Assembly: GCA_024516155.1 (NCBI GenBank)
Contig: JAJJXM010000055.1
Span: 248,001-312,000, forward strand
DNA: 64,000 nucleotides
Origin: Pyronema omphalodes
Lineage: Eukaryota; Ascomycota; Pezizomycetes; Pezizales; Pyronemataceae
Direction of reading: 5' to 3'
Shown here in pieces: positions 34,763-48,775 of this stretch (within the stretch, counting starts at the first letter, position 1; each line of letters starts with the position of its first letter). The notes under the pieces were generated by a model. That model worked only from the letters and a program-made list of their open reading frames with translations, did no database searches and was not told the origin of the DNA. The position numbers and the translations under genes are program-made.

Positions 34763-35118
34763 ATGCAAACTATGCAGTTACTAGAAGCAATGCCTTCATG
34801 TTTTTAGACGGCAGACGATCAGCGAAACGTAACTGGTGTTGTATTCTTCGTGAACCTTTGCAAACTGAAACAGGTTCATACGAGGGATGCGCGACTTATA
34901 TGTACACCCGCGAGCATACGGGAGTAGAATCGAGTGTACATATCTGTGGAAATGACGGAGATTGTATTCCATGCTGGTCGGCTGGACAAGCAGTTTTACA
35001 AGTGGCTAGCATTTGTAGAGATGGTTGGAATATGAAGGGCGGGTATGTCAGGTTATCACAGTATGGAAGAGATGCGGATGTTGTTGTAAATAAAGCCTGT
35101 AGGACATGTGGATATTAG
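34763..35118 (+). CDS. Small cysteine-rich protein, probable 5'-truncated or chimeric gene
   Basis: An ORF running to a TAG at 35116-35118, with ATG at 34798, or possibly starting upstream and spliced through TTTTTAG at about 34803. It encodes about 105 residues with roughly eight cysteines in the C-terminal 80, spaced as C..C, C, C...CxxC. The order of cysteines near the end and the final CRTCG remind me of KP4-like killer-toxin-fold small secreted proteins, but the resemblance is weak and no signal peptide is visible in the frame as it stands. It begins only about 60 bases after the left copy of the long repeat, so its 5' end was probably set by the rearrangement. Status (functional, truncated, relic) is open. 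Confidence 0.4.
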
Positions 35119-35730
35119 GAAGCGAAAACGTCATAAGGGGTGTTTTTCTACCAGTATATCACTTGTATTAAACTTGGTTGGAATTTTCTGACTCATACAT
35201 CGCACATTACAGCAAATTGCCTTGCTCACTCTTTCAAATACATTAAAGACGTTGAAAATATGGTTCTAAGGTTGGAGGTACTGTAGTGCGCAGTATGGTT
35301 GCGACGGCTATCCTAAATTACAGGCCGCACTCGGGAGACAGCCCAGTGATCATGAACTGGCCAGTGAAAATGAAAGCAGAGGTGAAATAACAACTGTTCT
35401 ACTCGAAATTCGAATACTAGCTTGGTTCATAAAGTGGTGTTATACTAAAGAACGCCATATACCTGCAGTTTCAGGTGCTTTGGGGGATACAGCTATGCTG
35501 ATTTCAACTATTTATCTTGGCGCTTAGTCTTTCGGTTGATGATATCTCTTGGCTTTGCATATCAAATATTAACAACTAAACTCCAAAAGAAAAGCATATT
35601 TGTATAGAATTTGTTATAACCAAGAGATCAAGTGAAATCTAACTGCAGAATTATCCCCTGCAGTTCTTGGCGGATACTCTATCAAAGCGTTAAAAGATTT
35701 CGACAATCAGAAATAAATACACGGAATATA
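35119..35730. other. Spacer inside the insert, before the TIR element
   Basis: About 600 bases of A/T-rich DNA with no coding frame and no visible repeat. It is part of the foreign segment between the two long repeat copies and probably includes the 3' flank of the Cys-rich ORF. Confidence 0.4.
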
Positions 35731-35762
35731 CACTTGCAAAAAAAGGGGGGTTTTGAAAATGC
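35731..35762 (+). repeat. Left terminal inverted repeat
   Basis: About 32 bases starting CACTTGCAAAAAAAG and ending GAAAATGC. Pairs with 37718-37749. Confidence 0.75.
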
Positions 35763-37717
35763 TTTTGAAATGTTTTTGCATGAGAGAAAAGTTTTTAGCG
35801 CCATGTAGACATTTTTTCACGCTGTAAGCGCATAATATCGAAAGCGTTTTTTTGTGCAGACTCTTTGAGCGCTTAAAACACATTGCGGCATCTAAACATC
35901 GGCATACTTAGAGAACGCCATAACACTTCGTAATTTTTAGGTGGTCTGTAGCGCTTTGTCCAATAATCCATTTTTAATTCAATACTGTATATACTGTCGA
36001 AATGGTTTTTCAACTGCTGCAAAATATATAATCGCATCTTTAGTGTTTACCAGGCGAAGATAAACGTAGAAGAAAACAAATTGGCTCTGGTCTAGACGTG
36101 TAGTTCTCACGACAGCATTTGCATCATCACTCCTGGAGTACTACAACCGCTTTGCGCTATGTGGAAGCGTTTTTCTCCTTTCAATTGTTTTCTGCAACGT
36201 CGGAAGTGATATGAAGAATCTGCCTATCACTCTAGCTTCTGTGAGGCCAAACTCCAGCAGTGGTTCACCGCCGCTGAGTACTGGCAGAAGGTATACCTCG
36301 CCATGATGCTACAGTGTAACAGTTGTGTGAGATGTATGAGAAAATAAATTTTTATCACTCATTTCCCACTCAATTTGAATTAGTAATTTGGCAATTGATG
36401 CTGTTGAAAACCTTTGTGAACAAAGTTGAGAAGCTACAAGTCTACACTTCGTGATGGTTTCCCCGGCATTGCATACTGGGGGATGCAGAATCAAGTAATG
36501 CCGCATTAACTCAGCCCCCGATCTTCTTGTGAAAAAAATATAGATACTGAGGCAAGTTGATTGAGTTGTCTCTTTGTTCTTGACCCTTTATGCACTTGTG
36601 AAACTTTCATTTTTATGACGAGTACTTATCCAGCGATATTCCAACACTTCTCTTCCTCCACACTCTTCCACTTTGTCTGCCATGAGACTTCGCCTTCTTG
36701 TCCCGGGCAATCACATTTCTCCCACTCCAACATCCAAACCGCCAACCTCCACCTCCACATCCTCCCCGCGCGCCGTGGACAAAGTGCTAATCAAGTAACA
36801 GGTACAGTCTTTGCCGAAAAGAATTCCATATTTGAATACGCAATTCAGGTTAGCTAGGACAAATTGCGGATTCTACCACAACCGCGCGAATCATTCCTGC
36901 AAGCATCAGAGGGCTGACACCTATCCAGGCCGATGCATTTTCATAGGATTCTAAAGAACCAAAACTGAGTAAGAATTTCACTAATAGATACTGCGTGTAG
37001 GAATACGTGTTGACTTTATTGTAGCAACTTCGTGGGGCCACCCCCGACGCCTGGTTCCCTCTGGAATCAGCCATATTCAGCAAGCAACCATTTTACAAAA
37101 CCACCTTCAGGGACTTTAACGCAAAAGAATTACATTTGATGTGTACAATAGGTTTTAAGAATCTTCTGACACGATGCCCGGGTGATAGGGCATTCAAAAT
37201 AGATGAAGATAATGATCGGACTGGATGTCACCTTAAATCACGAACCTTTTGATGGACAATTGTGGTAGTAATGTGGATAATCACGTGAATTCAATGAATC
37301 GGCCTTTCAAGTGAATTCAGTGCAGAGCTAATGTGATGCGGCTAGTCCTCATTCAGGAGTTGTTCTCCAACCGTTATATTTCAAAAAGGTTTGCATACTG
37401 TTCAAAAACGCTTTTGAAAACGCTTTCAAAAACGCTTCTAAAAACTCTTCCGATTGCAAAATGTTTGTGGCGGTAACAGTTTAGAGATGTTACATGTTTT
37501 GCAAAAATAAAGCATTTTTCAGTGCATAATGTTTTGGAAAAACTAGGCATTACAAATGCTTAGACATTTTCAATTGCAATACCGGATAGAAATGACTAAA
37601 CATTTATCTTATGAATACGCATTGCACCCGCCTTCTAACTCTTTTTTGATGCTACCGCCCAAAAATGCCTTACCCTCAACGATAACACGTTAGACCCGTC
37701 GGGTTACGCCTGTGAAT

Positions 37718-37749
37718 GCGTTTTCAAAACCCCCCCTTTTTTGCAAGGG
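37718..37749 (-). repeat. Right terminal inverted repeat
   Basis: Reverse complement of the left repeat, apart from one A/G exchange in the homopolymer tracts and two further substitutions. Confidence 0.75.
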
Positions 37750-38022
37750 AAAGTAGTCGACTAGGTCTACTATGTCGAACGTTGAGTTCTAGGCCCATCA
37801 ATCACAATGTTTTTATATATCATAAACATAACGTCAACCACTCGCATTCTCTCCGAATTCGGTCCCATCCAATACGACCACCAGATCTTTGAGTATTAGG
37901 TCGCCAGCACCGTGTCATCGCTAATTCGTACCTGCCACCACCAGAGCGATGATCTGTTGTTGAAATTCCTGGTGTTGGGTCGCGGGAGTCGGGTGTGCTT
38001 TACTGTATTTCGGGTTTCATTC
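37750..38022. other. Insert tail with 31-bp filler at the junction
   Basis: About 240 bases of unique DNA are followed at 37991-38021 by GGGTGTGCTTTACTGTATTT plus 11 more bases, an exact copy of 33065-33095 from inside the long repeat. The right copy of that repeat begins one base later at 38023. Confidence 0.85.
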
Positions 38023-38105
38023 GAGGATCTTTCCGCAACAGTAACAATGGTCACAACCATCAACAACAGCAACAGGATGCCCCGGCGGCTGTCGCCTCTA
38101 CCTAA
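38023..38105 (+). pseudogene. Duplicated tail of the RGG-type gene
   Basis: The last 28 codons of the RGG-type gene (EDLSATVT-frame in other readings; native frame ends in the Gln run and QQDAPAAVAST-like tail) including the stop at 38103-38105. The copy has two or three substitutions (CCGGCGGCTGTCGCC versus CCAGCTGCTGTTGCC) and no promoter or 5' part, so it is a gene fragment. Confidence 0.85.
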
Positions 38106-39215
38106 GCAATTAGGATGAATATGATAGTTGTTGGCGGGTTGGTGATGGTCATTTGGGAGTTTTATGAAGAAAATGTAGAGGATATTCCATGGTTTTGTCT
38201 TCAGGTAAAGTTTTCATGCGGTTCATTGCATATGTTCCCTCTTATGGAAGCATTGGGATTGTTTTTCTGATTTCCTTTTGTGCTTTCTGGTGTACTCATG
38301 CGCGGATTTGGGTTTTCTCAGGCGATTGGGTGGGTTTGTTCTACTGGGTGTGCTTTACTGTATTTCGGGTTTCATTTGTCTCTAGCTCTACGTCATTCCA
38401 ATGTTAGTTGGCTACATTTTTGTTTCTGGGGTTCATTACTGGATGTTTCAGAGATACCACCATCTATTAAAAAAAGCATTGGATGTCATCCTTTTCTCTA
38501 CTCGTGTTTTTCCAAACTTGATGTTTATGGTGTCGTCGTTGTCTCTTTTCACAGGCTGTTGGAATTTCAGATTTGATGGTGATCACTGTCGGTGAAAGAT
38601 GCCGAGATCGCCTATTCAACCAGACAGCTCAGGCTGGCTGGGGTAGGAAATTCCAAACCAGGTACTCGGGCAGGACAGGGCAGGGCAGGGCTGGTTGGGT
38701 TGAAAGTAGGCAGATGTTAGGGTAGGCGAACGGACGTGGGGAAAGTTTCCGATAACGGACGTCAGATCGGTTTTGATTGTAACTGCCCTGGTGACGTGTG
38801 GGGTATGTGTGGTGGTGGTGGTCGTGATGGGTGCTGCTGCTGCTGCTGCTGCTGCTGGGCTATGACTATCTCCTGCGGGGAGCACGAGCTTATCACTGGG
38901 CACGCCCTTACAAGCCTTTTTCCCCCCCAACGGTTCTTGCAGATCTCCCATGGATTTGGAGAAGAGCAGACGGTTCCGACGGGTTCCTGCATCGAAAGAA
39001 GGAGAAAAGAAGGGGAAGAAAAAAAAAAGAAGGAAAAAAAAAAAAAAAAAAAAAAGAAGGAAAAAAAAAATGTATGTACCGGAAATCCTGACCGCTTCAT
39101 CATCCCATCCATGGATTCCGTATAGCTTCTATGCAGCTGTCGTGTCTGACTGGACGCACTGTGTTGCCAGCCACAAACGTTAATTTTTGTCTTGTCCCTG
39201 AAGACGGGAAATGGG

Positions 39216-39413
39216 AATTTTCTGTGCTTCCTGCGAACCATCTCTGTAGTTTTCTGTGCTTCCTGCGAACCATCTCTGTAGTTTTCTGTGCTTCCTGCGA
39301 ACTATCTCTGTAGATATTTTCTCGAACTTTCTGTGCTTCCTGCGAACCATCTCTGTAGATATTTTCCCCAATTTTCTGTGCTTCCTGCGAACCATCTCTG
39401 TAGATATTTTCTC
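39216..39413. repeat. Minisatellite in the right repeat copy, five units
   Basis: Same unit as at 33950-34118. Two units have lost the GATATT segment, so the arrays diverged after the duplication. Lies about 0.9 kb upstream of the demethylase start codon. Confidence 0.85.
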
Positions 39414-40041
39414 CGACCGAGGGACGATGTAAAGCTTCCTGGCGTTCATCCCTCGCAGCTCCCGGCAAATCAGTGGTTCGCACGATTCCTCTTTGGATTA
39501 GTCTCCACTTTTTGCGAGTAGAGAGCCGAGCTACTCCGTTTTCGGATAAGGCTTGGTACGCATCAGTGCATCGTAGAGGAGAGTCCACCTTCCACCGCAC
39601 ATTGCAGCAGGCAGGTAAGCAAAGCAAAGTGGAAAGAAAGCGGAGAGCAACAACCCACAAATCTACCTGTATCTCGCTCACAACCCCCCCCCCCCCCCGC
39701 CCCTCGCCACGATACGGAATAAGTCGACCTATTTGTCTTTCTTTTCGACCCCCCATTCAATATCTGAATTATCTTTTTGTTTCTTTTCTTTTTTTATTTT
39801 TGGCATACACAGAAACATACACAGAAACACACGCATATTTGTGCCTTCGAGTAACAGCCGGAAAGCAAAAAAAAAGAAGAAGAAGAGACATCAGCCTGTC
39901 TGGGCTTGGGGAGAGGCAACTGCGTTAGGAAGAGCACATACATACATACTCTAACTAACACCAGCCAAAACTGCTGATCCGCCGCCAAAAAGCCTGAGCG
40001 ACAACGGTAAAGAAAGCTCGCGTCAACTTCTGTACCGTGAG

Positions 40042-40125
40042 AGCCACCACCACCCACCCCGCCGATCTCCAACCACCACCACTACCACCACCACTGCTAC
40101 TACTGCTACTGCTACTGTTACCACC
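40042..40125. repeat. CCACCA and TGCTAC microsatellite in the KDM4-like leader
   Basis: About 80 bp of imperfect CCACCA/CCACTA triplet repeats followed by TACTGC/TACTGT units, directly upstream of the start codon at 40317. It lies outside the duplicated segment. Confidence 0.7.
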
Positions 40126-40316
40126 ACTATATCCAACGCCTCGCGATATTGCACGGTCAGGAACCAGTTACGAAGATACCTCTTACACGGTCTACCGTCG
40201 CTAAACGTCCCTGGAATTTCGCCCCGCGAATACCAATCCCCCAACGTCACCAGTCCCGCGACTTCGGACATCGCCCTTCGGTCACTTCCGTGTAGCACCA
40301 CAGCAGCAACCACGAA

Positions 40317-45421
<5,105 letters not shown>

Positions 45422-46906
45422 GATGCTGTAATGTCAAGGGGAGCTTGATGGGATTGAATGCGACAATATAAGGAAATGGGATTTTTTTTATGGGGGATTT
45501 TAATGCAGATGGAGATGGGATTTCGGGGATTTGGGATCGGATTGGTTGGATTGGTTGGATTGGGAAATGGCGTTAAGGTGTTAAGGTGCCCCCTTTTTTT
45601 TTATAAAAAAAATACCTTAGTTTACCTTATTGTGTTTTTTTTGTTTTTTATGTTTTTTATGTTTTGTTATTTTTTGTTTTTTAAGTGTTGTTTTTTAGTG
45701 TTTAGTGTTGGTTATTTGTGTTGGTTATTTTTGTTATTTTTTGTTTTTCAAGTGTTATATTTTTTGTTATTTTTGTTATTTTAGTGTTGGTTTTTTGTGT
45801 TGGTTTTGTTATTTTCTTGTTTTTTTTTGTTTTTTTAAGTGTTTTCTTGTTTCTTGTTATTTAGTGTTGTTTTCTTGTTTCTGAGTTGGTTTTGTGTTTT
45901 TCTGAGTTGGTTTAGTAAATTTGTTAGTGCTGTGCTGTGCTGTTGTTAGTACTGTGCTGGTTAGTACTGTTAGTGCTGTGCTGTTGTTAGTAACTTATGT
46001 TAGTAACTTATGTTAGTAACTTATGTTAGTAATGTCCATCCATCCATCTATATCCATCTATCTATGTCCAGCTAACCATCTATCTATGTCAAGCTAACCC
46101 TCTATGTCCATCTAACCGGCCGGAGACAAGTTATAGGAAGACTGCGGAGCGGCAGATCGTTTTGGAGATAGTTTTAGAGATAGTTTTAGAGCACGGTTTT
46201 TGGGAGATGGTTAGTGATATTTCATGATGCTGGTGGGAACGAGTGATTTTAGTGGGGACGAGTGATTCTGATAGGTGCAAATGGTTAATTGGTTTTATTG
46301 GTATTGTTGTATCATGCGACTCCTGCTATAATGGAAATTTCAAGGATGATTGTTGTCAATTCCTGAGGGTCTGGGAGACTTTTTAAGTACCGCTGGGGAG
46401 GTTGAGTAAGGTATTCAAATCGTACTAGGTATCTTCTGAATATTAGGATACATTGAAAGGGTGCCAAGTTCCAAAGGTTAACCTGAAGGTCAGTTGGTAT
46501 CTATGCGATATTTAACTGGACATGGAACGATCAATCCATCATCCTTCTTCATTTTTCTCGCTTCCTCCATTATCTTCCATCTTCGGCGCACATTCATCTT
46601 TCTTTTGGAATTATCAATCGCCACGATTCAGAAGGAATTCTTCGGATTTTCACCTACTTATACCTTCGGAGAACGATTGATCAGACAGATTAATTTCTAC
46701 ATACTCCTGGAAGTATAATCTCAACACCATGATATCTACACACGCGGTTTGAGTGCCGAATGGCTTGGCGTATGTATGAGCTTTCCCTGATCCCTGGAGC
46801 ATGCCCCGCACTAGACTCATATTTGAACTTTTTACTCCACTCGATCAGACTTTCACAATGAGCGATCGAACAGAGAATAACAGCATATAAAAACCAGGCA
46901 GAGAAT
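45422..46906. other. T/G-rich intergenic region upstream of the first BTB gene
   Basis: 45.6-45.9 kb is almost purely T and G with TTTTTGTT units, 45.9-46.0 kb has TGTTAGTACTGTGCTG and TTAGTAACTTA units, and 46.0-46.1 kb has ATCCATCTA units. From about 46310 the sequence becomes similar to 51185 onward and is part of the BTB gene duplication. No gene is called. Confidence 0.6.
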
Positions 46907-48582
46907 ATGTCTTCTGCTTCTTCGGTGCCTTCCGACAATGCTGCTGGATCGGTGGCTACTACGCAATCAGCTACTGCTACGCCTACCGCGGGGACGATAT
47001 CTTTTGGCGCACCCGCGCAATCTGTAGCGCCCATACCCTCACCGTCCTCAGCGTTTGGAACGCCCAGAGCATCAGCACCTACAGCGACTACATCCTCATT
47101 TGGGTCCAATGCTGTGGGGTCGGCAGCTACGTCTACACAATCAGCTACTGCTACGCCTATCGCGGGGATTTCATTGTTTGGCGCACCCGCGCAATCTGTA
47201 GCGCCCACACCCTCACCGTCCTCACTGTTTGGAACGCCCAGAGCACCGGCACCTACAGCGACTACATCCTTATTTGGGTCCAATACTTTGGGGTCGGCAG
47301 CTACGTCTACACAATCATCTACTGCTACGCCTATCGCGGGGATTTCATTGTTTGGCGCACCCGCGCCCTCGCAGCCCGCGTTTGGAACACCCACAGCATC
47401 ATCACCTGTAGCGACTTCATCTTTATTCGGTTCTAATACTTCGGGATCTACTGCTACGTCTACGCAATTAGTTACGTCCCGCTCACCGCCGCTCTTTGGT
47501 TCCATAAAGTCCACACAACTGCTCATTGCACCGTCGAAAAAGACGATAAAAATCGTCGACGATGGCGATTGTGATACACTCCTCGAAGTATCCAACGGCA
47601 GAACCACAATCCAATACGAAGTCAATTCCATTTTCCTCACCACTCATTCAGTGGTGTTCAAAAAAATGTTGGGACGGGATTCCAACTTCTCTGAGGCAGC
47701 AGCTGTGAGAGAAGCCCAAACTACTGGGAAACCGGCGCTTATCACGCTGGAAGATGATCCCAATGTTATGGAATTCATACTGTATGCGCTTCATGGCAAA
47801 TACTCAAAGGTTCCTCGAAAGCTTTCTCTTGAACATCTAACTCAGGCGGCTATCATCTGTGACAAGTACTGGCTTCATGGGGCCTTAAGCTTAATATCGG
47901 AGCACTGGATTTCCTTAGGAACGGAACATTCAGTAGTTCACCCTGCAGAATGGCTGTATATCTCTTGGATATTTGGACCCGAATCTGTGTTTACCTCAAC
48001 ATCAAGAGACTTCATACTTAAAAGTGTATACAGTTCTAATGGGGACAAGTTGGTACTGGATAGTGAATATTCCGGACGAAAACCCCTCCTCGAGGAAACG
48101 CCTCAACTTATCGCTAGTAGGCCCAATTACTGGTTTTTATTCCCTGCTGATATATGTGCTGATTTATATTCTGTGTAGGTAGCCTCAGAATCAGACGATC
48201 CGAGTACCTTGCAGGCGTCCAAAAATCCTTGACGGATCTTCAACAAAGATACTCTGGGCAGGAAGTATCCATCTATGGAACTATTGTAGTACGTTGCATG
48301 GCACACAAAGAGTATTGTGATGCGATGCAAATGGGGATCGTCTGCAGATTTCTGGCAAAACATGGATCCAAGAAGTTCCAGGATTACAGTATCTCCAAAC
48401 TCTATAGCCTCATCGAAAAGCTTCCCACTGATTGGGTTATTCCATCTGATACACGCGGCTTTGGCAGTACTTCTCACGCATCGTGCAGCTGGATACCGGC
48501 CTTTATAACTGAACACAAGCAGGCGATGGAAAATATCAAGGGATTGACTTTTGCTGAGTTCCCTTCACGAAAGTGGTGTTGA
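46907..48582 (+). CDS. BTB/POZ protein with N-terminal FG-repeat tail, copy 1
   Basis: Two exons, 46907-48116 and 48179-48582, give 537 aa; the 62-nt intron has donor GTAGGC and acceptor TGTAG. Residues about 1-205 are Ser/Thr/Ala/Pro-rich with ten FG dipeptides (SLFGAP, SAFGTP, SLFGSN) in a 58-residue unit repeated nearly three times, like FG nucleoporins. Residues about 209-320 form a fungal BTB domain: GDCDTLLEV, then YEVNSIFLTTHSVVFKKML, then FILYALHGKYSKVP. The C-terminal exon (about 404-537) is helical and conserved in the paralogue (YSISKLYSLIEKLPTDWVIP). BTB proteins dimerise and often recruit Cul3. The FG tail could target the nuclear pore, or be only disordered; this is inference. 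The gene is tandemly duplicated at 51774. Confidence 0.86.
46967..47470 (+). repeat. In-gene 174-bp FG-repeat array, about three units
   Basis: Units begin at 46967, 47141 and about 47315 (start motif TCAGCTACTGCTACGCC), with an exact 174-bp (58-codon) period. The third unit is shorter because a segment of about 12 codons is missing. Confidence 0.85.
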
Positions 48583-48775
48583 AATGAGCGTATCATTTGA
48601 GTATGTGGTTGGATTAGACTCGGTTGGATTGAAAGCAATGTTTTCGGCAGATCAGAATAGGTTTCAGACCAGTAAATCGAGGTATCATGGTTCAGAAAGT
48701 TTATTGGAGGGTGGGGTGGTGGATATTAAGTAGGGGAAAGTCTTTCCTAAATGACGGAGCTTATTAAAAGTTAAA

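Larger units (their letters stand above)
35731..37749. mobile_element. DNA transposon with terminal inverted repeats, non-autonomous
   Basis: The left end reads CACTTGCAAAAAAAGGGGGG then TTTTGAAAATGC. The right end, reverse-complemented, reads CCCTTGCAAAAAAGGGGGGG then TTTTGAAAACGC. These are about 32-bp terminal inverted repeats with about three mismatches, 2.0 kb apart. Near the right end are further direct and inverted copies of AAAACGCTTTTGAAAA-like subterminal motifs (37380-37450), typical of transposase-binding subterminal repeats. No ORF inside codes for a recognisable transposase, so the element depends on one elsewhere. A clear target-site duplication was not found: flanking ATATA and AAAGTA do not match well. 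The superfamily is undetermined. Confidence 0.75.
38023..39979. repeat. Long direct repeat, right copy (1957 bp)
   Basis: Near-identical copy of 32742-34706. It is continuous on the right with the 5' leader of the KDM4-like gene. It differs mainly in microsatellite length (GCT run, purine tract near 39020-39070, poly-C near 39684) and in the minisatellite unit count. Confidence 0.93.
46310..48775. repeat. Segmental duplication, left copy (BTB gene plus flanks)
   Basis: Similar to 51185-53440 in the same orientation (offset about 4.9 kb, then shortened by FG-repeat loss). Similarity extends about 600 bp upstream of the start codon and about 190 bp past the stop. Flank identity is about 80 percent by eye, so the duplication is older than the 1.96-kb repeat near 33 kb. 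Confidence 0.85.

Noticed and set aside
48176..48230. Frameshift or programmed frameshift in the BTB genes
   Set aside because: A 62-nt intron (GTAGGC to TAG) joins the two frames exactly and is present at the same place in both paralogues, so no frameshift is needed.
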